From positions 66,068,304 through 66,132,303 of the forward strand of contig OY829537.1 of the NCBI GenBank assembly GCA_963691705.1: a stretch of DNA of 64,000 nt, read 5' to 3'. Source of the stretch: Viola odorata. Its lineage: Eukaryota; Streptophyta; Magnoliopsida; Malpighiales; Violaceae. Positions 25,061 to 37,261 of the stretch are shown in pieces (the stretch's first letter is position 1; every line of letters starts with the position of its first letter). Below the pieces are notes generated by a model that saw only the letters and a program-made list of their open reading frames with translations, had not been told where the DNA came from and made no database searches. A program made the position numbers and the translations under genes.

Positions 25061-25581
25061 ACTTTTAGGGTCGGAGCCGATTTTATCTTTTTAGAGAGGT
25101 GTTTTATTTGTTTATTTATTTGCTTTGATCAATTGCTGGCCTGTTTATTTATTTGCTTTATCAATTGTCATATGCATTTCATAGCGCCCTACACCCAGGG
25201 GACAATTACCAAAATAGGAGGGTAGTAGTGACGCCCTAGGACACATGTCCTGGGTAGTGTTCGCCAATCCCAACTCGGATGAACCCCTAAAGCCAGTCGA
25301 AAGGTTATACGATTTCGCAAGAAATCGGGCGACTGGACGACACTTTAGGGACCTTTTCATGGTATCATCCGGGAACCATTCAAGCCAGTTAGAGGTGTCG
25401 GAATCAGAGCCCCAGCATGTGCATCATGATTATACCTGTTTGTCGTGGCTCTATTTGTCTTGTTGGCATATTGACATGATTTTTCTTTCTTTTATACGAA
25501 CTGTAAATTTCTTACCCATGCAGGTTGCTTTGCATTTAAAATTTTATTTTTGTCCCATAGGACCCATTTTGCTCATTCGAC
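25061..25581 (+). other. 5' untranslated leader of element B
   Basis: No ORF with family resemblance; co-linear with the leader of A up to the ORF1 start codon at 25582. Confidence 0.6.
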
Positions 25582-27302
25582 ATGTCAGCACCTACACTAC
25601 TTTCATTTAATATTTTCGGGGGACGAAGCTTCGACGATCAAGCTGCCCAAGGAGATCTGTTGGAACGTGGGTTCGCCCCTGACATCACCACCAAGATAAA
25701 AGTAGAAGTCGTGGACTTTGACTTAACTAGGATTCGGATGTTGAGAAATGAGCTGACTGAAGACGAAGAGACACAGTTTGAGGGTATTTATGGAAAGCTA
25801 CTGACCCTAGTTGATGTAAAGACTGATTGGGGTTGCATCCGGGCAGCCCTAAAATTCTGGGATCCCTATTATCGGTGCTTCTCTTTCGACAAAGAGGTAG
25901 ACTTGACCCCTACGCTAGAGGAGTACTCAGCTCTGATGTGCTTCACCTCTCCTATATCGGCCATATACCATAATGTTCGACTCGACTCCTCAAGTGTCAA
26001 AATAAGGCTCGATAAGCTGTTAGGAATCACTACTCGTGTCAGAGAGGGGGACTACTTCTGGTGCTGGTCAGATATTGAGGCACGCTTTCGATTGTCCAAC
26101 GGAAAGAAACGCTTAAGGATTCTGGCCTTCGCCATTGTAGGATTTGTCCTCTTTCCGAAAATGAGGAATGCCATCGACTTTGCAGCAGCCAACATCTTTT
26201 ACGAGATGGAAACAAATGCCATCAATCCTACAACAGCCATTCTGGCCGAGACCTTTCGCTCCTTGGACTCTTGTCGAAGAAAAGGGAAAGGGAGACTTAC
26301 ATGTTGCACCCAGTTGTTGACAGTATGGTTGGTCAGCCACTTCAAGCAGATTCCTGATCAGACCATTTTCTTCGCAAGTTACATAAGGTCATGTCCTCTT
26401 CTCAGGGTTATCAATGCAATGACCACGGATAGATGGGAGATGGAAAATAAGGATGTCTGGATCAACCGATTCATAAATCTCTCAGAAGAAGACTTCAGTT
26501 GGCACGCCAAGTGGCTGCAGACTTCCAATCCCATCGTCTGCTGCGGACACTTACCTTGGGTTCCTTTGATCGGAGCATGGGGATGCGTTCACTATTGTCC
26601 GGCCCTCGTCCTCAGACAGTTTCGCATCACCCAAATCATTCCAGTAACTTTTGGCATGATGAAATCAGACCTGCCACACGCTGGAGAAGATCAGAACATT
26701 CAGCTGTACGCCCATGACTGGGCCCACCCTTTCTGCCTCAAAGGGCACGGCATCTCTGCAACCACAATACCAGAATATCCACAGTGGAGGTCGAGACGAG
26801 TTAATGGTAATGTCTTACCTCGCCCAGAAAATCAAAACCGATGGAAGAAGAAGGGGAATCGCAAGTGAGCGAAGGAATGGATGTCATGGCTTACGCTCAA
26901 GTGGTAGAACAGATGCTAGCAGCACAAGATGAACGAGATCTGATGATAGAGGAAAGGGATATGGCCGAAGCTCGTCAATGTGGCTTAAAGGTCCAGATGA
27001 ATGAACTGGACAGGCAGCACAAGGAGTTCGTCCGCGTACAAACAGTACAAAAGAATGTGGCCCTCAGGGCCTTTAAGGAACGCTTGAGTAGTGAAACCCG
27101 CAAAAGAGAAGCATCAAGTGCCATAATTGAAGACAGGGATTCAACGATAAGGGTTTTGACTACTCGCGCAGACTTGGGAGAAAGGAACAACCAAGTACTG
27201 CAAAGCCGAATTACCGCCTTAGAGGCTGAGTTAGAGATGAAGAAAGGGGAGTTGGCTTCGATGGAGTACCTTTGGCAGCAGGACTCGGACGCCCAGGAAT
27301 GA
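25582..27302 (+). pseudogene. ORF1 of element B (Ogre-type accessory protein), one frameshift
   Basis: The frame opens at ATG 25582 (MSAPTLLSFN) and runs about 418 codons through the globular domain (WDPYYRCFSFDK, LTPTLEEYSALM). A single-base deletion near 26835, seen against A at the words ENQKP, shifts the reading. The remaining 150 residues, charged and heptad-rich (probable coiled coil), continue in another frame to TGA 27300-27302. Total length 1721 nt is again one short of 1722, but the lesion differs from A's, so the ancestral protein had 573 residues. Biochemical role unknown; it is expressed upstream of gag in this lineage. A plant mobile-domain or DUF7745 relation is from memory. 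Confidence 0.88.
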
Positions 27303-28058
27303 CACCTTCAGGGAAAGGCTCGGAGATCGGCCCATCTGTTCTGTTTAGCTAGGACCCCTAATTTCATCTATCCTAGCCATTTTTGATGAATTTAGGAAGT
27401 TGGCAAGTCTACCATATTTTGTAAACGCTTTTTAATAAAGTCGTACTCTTTCGGATATTTATTAAATTGACTCATCTTTTCCATATCAACTATCCCTCCA
27501 ATATAAACTCAAAAAAAAAAAAAAAAAATTCCCACGGGGTAAAACACAATCTCACCGAAATTTCGAAAAAATCAGAACAAGTATTCAAAACATCCGAGTA
27601 TCACTCACTCATGGCCATGTCTTCCTAGGTTATCACAAAAACTCCAAAGATTGTCGCCTCTCCCCTCGGTTGAGTTTACCAGGCATCAGACATTACATCG
27701 TCAAGAGTATAGCGTAAAGGAGACCTTCCTGGCATAGCGGCATTGGTTACCCCTGCTGATTTGGGCTTCGCCGTTAGCATCTCAGATTGGCTTCATATCA
27801 GGGGAATGTATAGAGGCTTCCTTCGTATCTTGTCAACCACTGGGATTCCTCGCCTCACCGACCTCCTTGAAAATATCAAATGAAAGTGTGGCCGGAAAAC
27901 GAATGAGCAAATGTGGAGGCCTCGGGATTGCATATCACCTGTATATCCTCACTTGTATTTACTTTTTCTGTGTTTTTCCCTTTTTCAGGTTCACGATAGC
28001 TCCTCGAAAGCAAGCTACTCCGCACAGGCTCCCCCTAACTAGACTTCAAAAACGAAAA
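27303..28058 (+). other. Spacer between ORF1 and gag, element B
   Basis: Non-coding, co-linear with 8984-9766. It contains an A-rich run near 27509-27528 and ends with a pyrimidine tract and TTTTTCAG near 27980-27987, a possible 3' splice site. Confidence 0.5.
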
Positions 28059-31000
28059 ATGACTGAACTGGCCAAGACCGACGAAGCACTAATGGCTAGA
28101 ATCGCAGAGTTAGAGGAGCAAGTTAAGATCACTACAGAAAGAGCCACTAGGGCCGAAAAGGAAAGAGATGAAGCTGTCGCCGAAGTACCACCGGGTTTTG
28201 ATCTCCCTCAAACAAAAGGACCTCACTCTTCGCTCACCGTCGCAGGACCTTCCGTACTCCCGCTACTTTCCGGTCCCCCGGGCCATTGGAGATGGGTTAG
28301 TCCCTTCACTGTACCCAACGTTGCGAGTCCTCGAGTTAAGACGGGTGAAGAGATCTCCCCGTCGCTTCAGCACCTTTCAATCAACCCTACCGTGGACCCC
28401 AGCAAGAGCCAGGCCCACCCAGAGGACCTGTATCTCCCTCCTATTCCTCCGAGCACAGTTCCCGGACCTGTGGGAACTCAGCTCCTCACTTTCAACCCAG
28501 CACAACCTCAGTTCTCATCAGAACCAATGCTGCCCTTCGGTTCTAACCCCATTGGGGCCGAGCAACCGAAAGGGGATCGACTGAATCTTCTCGAGGAGAG
28601 GCTCAGAGCAATCGAAGGGGCCGATCCATTCGATCCCATAGGTCCCGCCGACATGTGCATGGTCCCCGGGATCGTCATACCTCCGAAGTACAAGATCCCG
28701 GACTTCGAAAAATATACTGGGGTAGAATGCCCGAAGACCCACCTCAGAGCATACTGCAACAAGATGGCAGAGATGATCCACAACGAACCATTGTTGATCC
28801 ATTTATTCCGAGAAAGCTTGACCAAACACTCCCTAACTTGGTATATGGGGCTGGACAAAGCCAGGATCAGGACGTGGAGAGACCTGTCCGATGCCTTCTA
28901 CCGACAATACAAATTCAACATGGAGGTGGCTCCTGACCGCGCCGACCTGCAAAATCTGGAAAAGAAAATCGGCGAGTCCGTGAAGACCTATGCGCAAAGA
29001 TGGAGAGAGTTGGCTTCGAGAATCTCTCCACCCTTAAGCGACAAGGAACTCTTGTCGATTTTCTTGCACAACTTCAAAGCTCCCTACTACACCTACCTGA
29101 TCTCGAACCCCTCAAACAGCTTCTCCGACATGGTCCTAATTGCCGAAAGAGTCGAGCAAGGGATTAAGTCTGGGCGAATCACGCATCCAACACCAGAGTC
29201 TGTACCAAAGAAAGCATCAGTCGTGAAAAGGGACGTCGGATTTGTCGCTCCCCAAGTTAATCAGGGGCAGCCGTTTCCGCCACCACCGCCTTATTTGGTA
29301 CCACCGCCGTATCAGCCGGCATCACTATATCAACCCACCTCCTTTCCTTTTAATTCACCACCAATCGCTAATATCCTACCTCAAAATCCTACTCATTTCC
29401 CACCACCTCCAGTGCAAACATCACAACCTATGCAACCCAAACCATATAACCCACCAAAAGACCCAAATAACCAAAACACGACCAACAATCGGTGGAACCG
29501 AGAGCCTCCACTTCCTCTCCCTCTCCCTGCAGGAGAAATCTACAAACATCTCCTGGCGGCCGGACAGATCGTACTGGTTCCGGCTCAGCCTCAATTGCCT
29601 CCGTACCCAAAGTGGTATGATCACAACGCAAGATGCGAATATCACGCTGGAGCCCCAGGTCACACTCTGGAAAATTGCTTCGCATTCAAGGCAAAGGTCC
29701 ATCACTTGATCAAAAGTGGATGGGTATCTTTCGAAGGATTAGCAAAAGGACCCAACACATCCACCAACCGTCTTCCCAATCATTCCCAAGGAAAGGGAGG
29801 GGTGAATGCCATCTCGGCAGGAGAAAGCAACGACCATTTATCTGCCGCATCGAGTTGGCCACAAGAACAGCTTTTCCAGGCCTTAGCTCGAGAGGGATAT
29901 GTGTTATACTCAGGGGGCAATCCGAGTCACTGCATGTACTGCAAGGAAAGCGACGGTCACAAGATCCGAAGCTGCAAGTCGTTCGCAGAAAAGGTGAGAC
30001 AACTCTCGAGTCTCGGGGTAATACAAACCCAGAAAGTGACCCCTGGGGAAGGATCCATCAACACGATCGGAGATGGATTTCCTATCCTGCATAACGCCAA
30101 TGGAACCCCGCTCCAAATGGTCCAGAAGAAAAGATCGACTTCATCGTGCAAGCGGTTCTCCGCGCGCCGCGACGAAGGCGACCGCGAGATTGACACCTTG
30201 GGCCAACCTTCTGGGAAGTTCGATTACCTCGTCAGGTATTCGGCACCACCTTCCTATTCTAGCACAGTGCCCTTACTACCTTCTTGGGAATCCACAGACT
30301 CCGAGTCATACCCTTCACCGACATGGTCGCTTCCTCCGTTTCCTTTGAAAGAGATCTACGCAAGCCTTTTGGCAGACGGGCAGATTACACCATCCCCACT
30401 CTCGCCTCAATCCCTTCCTTACCCTAGCTGGTATGATCCAAAGGATAGCTGCGAATATCACGCCGGAACCCGAGGACACTCCTTGGAAAACTGCTACGAC
30501 TTTAGAGAGAAGGTCGAGCACCTAACCAAAGAAGGATGAATCTCGTCCAAAGGTTTGACAATGGGTCCTGATATGACAACCAGTCCTCTACCGCACCATA
30601 ATCCTGGGATAAGCGACATTTCTTCCATTGGAATTGACCTTTCTCACCTGTCGATGGGGGAAGTACCCAATGAAGAATTGTTCTTCGCATTAGCCAACAA
30701 TGCTTATTTGCCATTCCCAGGGAATAGTCAGGCCCAATGCCTACTCTGCCAAGGGGAAAGCAAGCATGACATCCAGGATTGCAGACTTTTTCGGCAAAAA
30801 GTCAAGCAACTCGCAACATTCGGGATCATTCAAACCAAAGGGGAAACCCAAGGAGCCATCAACGCCATCGAGGACAATCCACCAGCACCTTACTCCTTCG
30901 AATATGTGGCCCAGGCAGGGGAGGCAGCCACGATCCCACGCAAAGTAGTATTCACATTAGCTGTGAATACTCCCAGCCGGGACTTACACGCGGTCCCATT

Positions 31001-32426
31001 CAACTACGGATACACGGTGGTCACCACCCCTCCTGCAGTCGCACCAACAACACTCGCTATCGGCAAAGCCTCTCATATCGGGGGCATGACCCGCACTGGA
31101 AGATGTTACATTTCGGAGGAAGTAGAAAAGCAACGACAATCCAAAGGGAAAGACCCTGTGATCCGCGAAGAGACGATAGAGGAGGCGCAAGGTTTGAGCA
31201 AACCTGTAACCGAGGACGAGACAGCTGAGTTCCTCAAGATCATGAAACAGAGCGAGTTCAGCATCATCGAACAGCTAAAGAAAACCCCAGCTCGTATCTC
31301 CATCATGGAGCTGATCCTCACTTCAGAGCCGCATCGCCAAGCTCTCTTAAAAGTCTTGAAACAAGCTTTCGTGACTAAGGATATCACCACAGAAGGGGTG
31401 GAAAACCTTGTCGAAAGGATCCAAGCCTTAAGCAGCATTTCCTTCTCGGAAGAAGAGATCGACCCCTCGGGAAGAGATCACAACAAGGCCCTATACATCA
31501 CGGTGGAATGTAAGGGACACGTCATAGCAAAGGCCCTAATCGACAATGGGTCCGCACTTAATGTCATGCCTAGGCATGTCCTTGAACAGCTGCCGGTCGA
31601 TTCCTCCCTCATAAAACCTAGCGGAATGATGGCGAGGGCTTTCGATGGCACCACTCGAGAGATCATCGGGAACATTGAGTTGGATATGGTCATCGGGCCC
31701 CACCCTTTCATCTTGACATTCCAGATCATGGAAATCCAACCCGCCTATAGCATGCTTCTAGGACGGCCTTGGATCCATTCAGCGGGAGCCGTCCCCTCTT
31801 CCCTGCATCAGTGCCTCAAATACGTCAAAGACAATGCCCTCATCACAATAAAGGCAGAAGAAGCCTTGATTTTGGCCAAGCATGCATCCGTGCCTTACAT
31901 CAAAACTGCCGAAACCTTGGAGAGTTCCTTCCAAGCCTTTGAAATCGTCAACGCGGGTTGGATCGAGGAGGGATCCCCCGTTTGCGAAGCCTCAAAATCG
32001 GGGGTAGCCGAAACAACCACTAAGTCAACACTAGAGGGAAGCTTCCAATTAGGAAAACGGCTCGGGGCCGGGTTACAAGGATCGAAAGGCTGGGCGCCTC
32101 CGAAGAGCTTCGGAGATCGATTTGGGTTAGGGTACCAACCCAGCAAGGCCGATTTCACCAGGATCGCCCAAGAAAAGAAAGAAAAGCAGCTGGCTAAGCT
32201 ATTTGGACGTTCTGCGCCAGAGGGCAAAATGTCGATTCCCCATATCAGAACCACGTTCCCCTTCGCCGCTGAAACCATCAATGAAAACCCAATCAGGGTA
32301 TCAGACCTCCGTATCTGCACTCTAGGAGAAGAAGGATCGTCGCCTGGTTCAGTCATTTTCGTTAAGAAGTCAGGGGAGTCTGTGGGCAACTGGACCATCA
32401 CCATGCTTCCGGATGTCTCTCCGTAA
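28059..32426 (+). pseudogene. gag: gag-pro of element B, one premature stop
   Basis: One frame from ATG 28059 (the only ATG start shared with A) to TAA 32424-32426, broken by a single TGA at 30537-30539 where A has CGG. Residues about 1-50 are coiled-coil-like (IAELEEQVKI). The gag core lies at about 28680-29180. A proline-rich linker follows, then four zinc-knuckle-like modules at 29634-29678, 29931-29975, 30450-30494 and 30738-30782. The protease has D-N-G-S at 31542-31553 and the ILLGRPW-like SMLLGRPWIHS motif about 70 residues later. A G-patch-like tail (GDRFGLGYQP) ends near 32150. The splice donor lies two bases before the stop, so the natural product is a fusion with pol. Confidence 0.92.
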
Positions 32427-32572
32427 TTTCTCATTTTGAAAAATATATATGTTTTTGGCACGTTTTCTTACGAAAACATTTTTGTAGGGACTCCTGTTCC
32501 CTTTTGTTAAAAATCAATATATATGCAAATTTTCATTTTACGCATCTCTTTTTTTCGCGCTTTTAATTTCAG
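32423..32572 (+). other. gag-pro/pol intron of element B (150 bp)
   Basis: GT at 32423-32424 (CC|GTAATT) and TTTAATTTCAG ending at 32572. Removing it joins CC to G and restores a proline codon followed by ATG-AGT, in frame with RT. Gag-pro (4364 nt) plus pol (3439 nt) then gives 7803 nt, an exact multiple of three. This agrees with the intron position known for Ogre elements. Confidence 0.85.
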
Positions 32573-33792
32573 GATGAGTGTTAGTTCGGATTGTCTTGAT
32601 AAAACCTATGTCTTTACGGGCGAAGAAATCATCGCTACGACCGAAGACAAGGCCGAAGTCTCCGACGAACTGACCCGTTTACTAGAAAGTTCAGAAAAGG
32701 AAATAACCCCTCATCGGGAGGAATTGGACGAAGTAAACTTGGGGGCAAGCAATGAGAGTCAAAAACTGGTCAAGATCGGAACTACCCTGGATACGACTCA
32801 GAGAGAAAGGTTGATTTCTCTCCTCAAGGACTACTCCGATGTATTCGCATGGTCATACGCCGACATGCCAGGTCTTGATCCCGGGATAGTTGAGCATCGT
32901 ATTCCGTTAAAACCTGAGTTTAAGCCTGTCAAGCAAAAACTTCGGAGGATGCATCCAGACATCCTTCTGAAAATCAAAGAAGAAGTTACCAAGCAACTAG
33001 ACGCGGGTTTTTTGAAAGTTGCGGAGTACCCAGAATGGATCGCCAACATAGTGCCAGTGCCTAAGAAAGATGGGAAGGTTCGCATGTGCGTGGACTTTCG
33101 GGATCTCAATCGAGCTAGCCCTAAAGACGACTTCCCTCTTCCCCATATCGACATCTTGGTAGATAGTGCCGCCAGAAATGACATGTTCTCTTTCATGGAC
33201 GGATTCTGGGGGTACAATCAGATCAAGATGGCACCCGAGGACTGTGAAAAGATGACCTTCATCACGCCCTGGGGAACCTTCTACTACAAAGTGATGCCCT
33301 TCGGATTAAGGAACGCAGGAGCCACGTACCAACGTACTGCTGTCACCCTTTTCCACGACATGATGCATAAAGAATTGGAAATATATGTCGACGACATGAT
33401 AGCCAAGTCTCGCGGCACGCAAGATCATGTGGACATCCTGAGGAAGGTGTTCGAACGGTTGAGGCAATTTCTGCTACGGCTAAACCCAGCTAAGTGTACC
33501 TTCGGAGTGACTTCCGGGAAGTTATTGGGATTCATCGTCAGCAACAAAGGTATAGAAGTGGATCCTGATAAGATAAAAGCCATTCAGGAGCTACCCGCTC
33601 CCAGCACCGAAACGGAAGTACGAAGCTTTTTAGGACGCATCAACTACATCGCTCGCTTTATCAGCCAGTTAACACTTACCTGCGAGCCGATGTTCAAGAT
33701 GCTAAGGAAACACGGAAATGCAGAATGGGACGAAGACTGCCAAAAAGCCTTCGAGAAAATCAAGACATATCTGCAAAGCCCACCGGTACTAG
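32573..33792 (+). pseudogene. pol: pol of element B, 5' part: reverse transcriptase
   Basis: Exon 2 begins with the codons after the splice point. RT motifs: RMCVDFRDLNRASPKDDF, PWGTFYYKVMPFGLRNA and the catalytic Y-V-D-D at 33384-33395. The strongly conserved GFSGYNQI box reads GFWGYNQI (Ser to Trp), absent from A, and may harm the enzyme. The reading frame is open up to the solo LTR, which inserted in the RT-RNase H connection just after LQSPPVLV. Confidence 0.92.
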
Positions 33793-35037
33793 TGATTACA
33801 TTGCATTTCATCATGTTTTTACTATCCATTTACTTGTTATTTGGGCAGTAAACCTACTGATTTATCCTTGTATTTCCCATATCTTAGCAGTTCTGGTCTG
33901 GAGGCAATTTATAGAAGAATCTGATTTTTGGAGCGCCGAAGCTGTTTTCCCGAGTCTAGACCAGAGTCTAGGCCAAGACTCCGCCCAAGACTGGTCCGCG
34001 AGAGAGGAATCTTGAGCAGCAGCGTTGGGCCTTGCGAGCTGGCAAATCACAGTTGTCCAGTGACAAAGATGAGGATCAAGAAGATATTTATTTAAGAATC
34101 CTATCAAGGATCTCCTTCCATCTTTGTATATTTTAAATTTCTATTTTTATTCAAAACAAATCAGGATAATTTATTAGGAGATTATCTAGGAGATTATTTA
34201 GGAGATTGAGTTGGAGAAGGACAGAGGAGTTTTAGCTTACTTATAGCTGAACTTGTCCTCCTCTTCTCCAGACACACGCTACACACTTTCCTCTCTTCCT
34301 CTCTTCCGCCACTTTGTACCTTGCTCCTGGATTTAATTCTTTGAATCCACGGATTTATTTTATTTATGCAAGCAAGTATTTTTATAATTCATTCATGAGT
34401 ACATCTAGCTAATCACCATTCTTGGTAAGAGCTTGAGAGCTATGTTACTTATATTTCGTGAGATCTAATTACTCTTAATAATCTCTATTTTTGTAATTAT
34501 TTATTTTCTGGTTTCTTTACTTCCTTGTTCAAGTTTAGAACTGACAATTCAGATTTTAGCTTGGGAGACCCAGTTAAATGAATAATACAACTCAGACCCG
34601 ATTGACAACCGTGGGCCTCGACTGACAACCGAGGGTAAACTTGAGTTGGGCGTTGTCTTATCCATAGCAGCACTGCAAATATAGAGATGAACACCATTGA
34701 ATCAGTGATCGAATCATAAGAACATAGCCCGTTCATGCTCTTACCGGGAACCTTCTTTTTACTGTTTTCAGTCTTGACCCCTGTCTAGGCCAAGCCTTTG
34801 GCCAATATTGTTTTGTGCTATTTTATTTCTTTCTGTTTTGTCTTTATTTTCAGATTCAACCAACCAAATTCAGTGACGAGGAAGTCAACCAAGAACTACA
34901 AACCCCCCCGAAGTCTCCGTGGACCGACCCTCTTACCACCATCTACAAGTTCCTTGTGGACAAGTGTTAAGTTGTACTTCTACCCCGTTTTATATTCATT
35001 TATACAACTTAAATTTGACGTGTTCGACGCGCGATCA
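33793..35037 (+). mobile_element. Solo LTR 1 inside pol of element B
   Basis: 1245 bp, starts TGATTACATTGC and ends GCGCGATCA, with a 5-bp duplication ACTAG on both sides (33788-33792 and 35038-35042). The uninterrupted sequence is seen in element A (GGTACTGGTTCCC). No internal genes are present, so it is a solo LTR left by recombination. The 3' part has CTCCGTGGACCGACCCT and TTGTGGACAAGTG phrases that recall Athila-type LTRs; the family is tentative. Confidence 0.9.
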
Positions 35038-35042
35038 ACTAG

Positions 35043-37261
35043 TTCCCCCGACGCCAGGACGGCCCTTGCTCATGTACATGATAGTCACGGCTAGCGCCAT
35101 GGGTTGCGTTTTGGGACAGCACGACGAGTCTGGAAGGCGTGAACAAGCCATCTACTACCTCAGCAAAAAATTCAACGAGTGCGAAATGCGCTACTCTATG
35201 TTGGAACAAACTTGTTGCGCCCTAGCATGGTGCGCCCGAAGGCTCCGGCAGTACATGTTGTATTACACGACTTGGCTAATCTCTCGCATGGACCCCTTGA
35301 AATACATTTTCGAAAAGCCGTACCTGTCAAGTCGCATTTGTAGATGGCAAGTCTTATTAGCTGAGCACGAGATCATCTATGTGACTCAGAAAGCGGTTAA
35401 AGCAAGCGCCCTCGCCGATCACTTGGCCAATCATGCCTCGGACGAGTATGAGTCGATGAGCTTCGACTTCCCTGATGAGGGCATCATAATGATTGAAGAT
35501 GAGATCACAGAAAATCTCCGAGAAGATGATTGGTGGACCATGTTCTTCGACGGTGCGGTGAACCTCTCGGGCAAGGGAGTGGGAGCCGTGGTCATAGCCC
35601 CAGATGGTCGTCAATTCCCCATAGCATGCAAATTGAACTTCCCATGCACCAATAACGTCGCCGAGTATGAGGCATGCATCAGTGGTCTGACAGCAGCCAT
35701 CGACTTAAAAGTAAAGAAGCTCCGAATCTTCGGCGATTCAGCACTCGTCATCTATCAAGCCCAGGATCTATGGCAGACACGGGATTCCAAGCTCATCCCT
35801 TATCAAAGGCTACTCACCCAACTCACACGGGAATTCGAGGAGACCGAATTCGACCGAGTCGACAGAGAAAAGAACCGCTTCGCAGATGCATTAGCCACGT
35901 TGGCCTCAATGTTTAAGTTAGAATGCGGAGTAATGCTCCAACCATTGAGAGTGGAAGTAAAGGAAACTCCGGCATGTTGTGTCGCCTTGGAAGAGGAACC
36001 TGACGGCAAGCCATGGTTCTACGACCTAGTACAGTTCATCAGAAACCGGGAGTACCCACCGGGGGCAAGCCGGGTTAGCAAAAAGACCCTCCAACGCTTA
36101 GCACTAGACTTCTACCTCGACGGCGAGGTTCTATATAAAAGGAGAGCTGATGGAGCTTTGCTTCGCTGCGTCACCATGACCGAGGCAAAGAGAATCATAG
36201 CAGAGATCCACGAAGGGGTTTGTTCCACACACGCAAGTGGACACATGATGGCCAGGCAGATAATGAGGCAAGGTTATTTTTGGCTCACCATCGAATGAGA
36301 TTGCATCAGCTATTTTCGGAAGTGCCACAAATGTCAAATCTATGCGGACCATCTCCACGTCCCTCCAGCCCCTCTCTTCAGCATGACGTCGCCTTGGCCT
36401 TTTGCAATGTGGGGAATCGACATCATCGGCCAAATTCATCCAACAGCCTCTAATGGCCATCGCTTCATCCTCGTAGCAATCGACTATTTCACCAAATGGG
36501 TAGAGGCCACCTCTTACTCCAACATCACTCAGAAAACCACCATGCGATTCATTGAGAGAAATATCATTTGCCGTCATGGGGTCCCAGAAACCATCATCAC
36601 GGACAACGGCACCAATCTCAACGGAAAGATGATTGACGATCTTTGCCAACGTTGGAAGGTGAAGCACCGAAACTCGTCACCATATCGACCAAAGATGAAT
36701 GGCGCAGTCGAAGCAGCAAACAAGAACCTGAAGAGGATCATCCAAAAGATGGTAATCACACACAAAGACTGGCACGACATGCTTCCCTTCGCACTACATG
36801 CTTATCGGATAGCAACCCGTACGTCCACAGGGGCAACTCCCTACTCATTAGTTTACGGCATGGAAGCCGTAATTCCCCTCGAGGTAGAAATTCCTTCTCT
36901 CAGAATCCTGGCAGAATCTGAAAGAGAAGAATCTGATTGGGCGAGAGTGAGGTACGAGCAGCTGAACCTCCTTCCCGAAAAGCGCTTGGCCGCTATCTGC
37001 CATGCGCAATTATATCAGCAAAGAATGGTCAACGCTTATAACAAGAAAGTGCGACCTCGCAAATTCGAGGCTGGGAATTTAGTGCTAAAGAAAATTTTCC
37101 CTCATCAGGAGGCCAGCAAAGGAAAGTGGGCCCCAAGGTACGAGGGCCCGTATCTGGTCAAAAGTGCATTCTCAAGGGGTGCCCTAATGCTAACCAACAT
37201 GGATGGAGAAGATCTCCCGAAACCGGTAAATGCCGATGCAGTCAAGAGATACTTCGCCTGA
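35043..37261 (+). pseudogene. pol: pol of element B, 3' part: RNase H, second RNase H, integrase
   Basis: Continues exactly where the 5' part stops. The first RNase H (to about 35440) is degenerate, with Thr at the first catalytic position. The second, archaeal-like RNase H (about 35535-35930) keeps FDGA, AEYEA, GDS (Asp codon at 35735-35737) and ADALA. The integrase finger is split by TGA at 36296-36298, where A has CGC. Catalytic D, D and E lie at 36419, 36602 and 36710; the last two are separated by 35 residues, as expected for DD35E. The C-terminal part (GDLVLKK-like motif, here GNLVLKK) ends in TGA 37259-37261. No chromodomain is visible, as expected for Tat. Confidence 0.92.
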
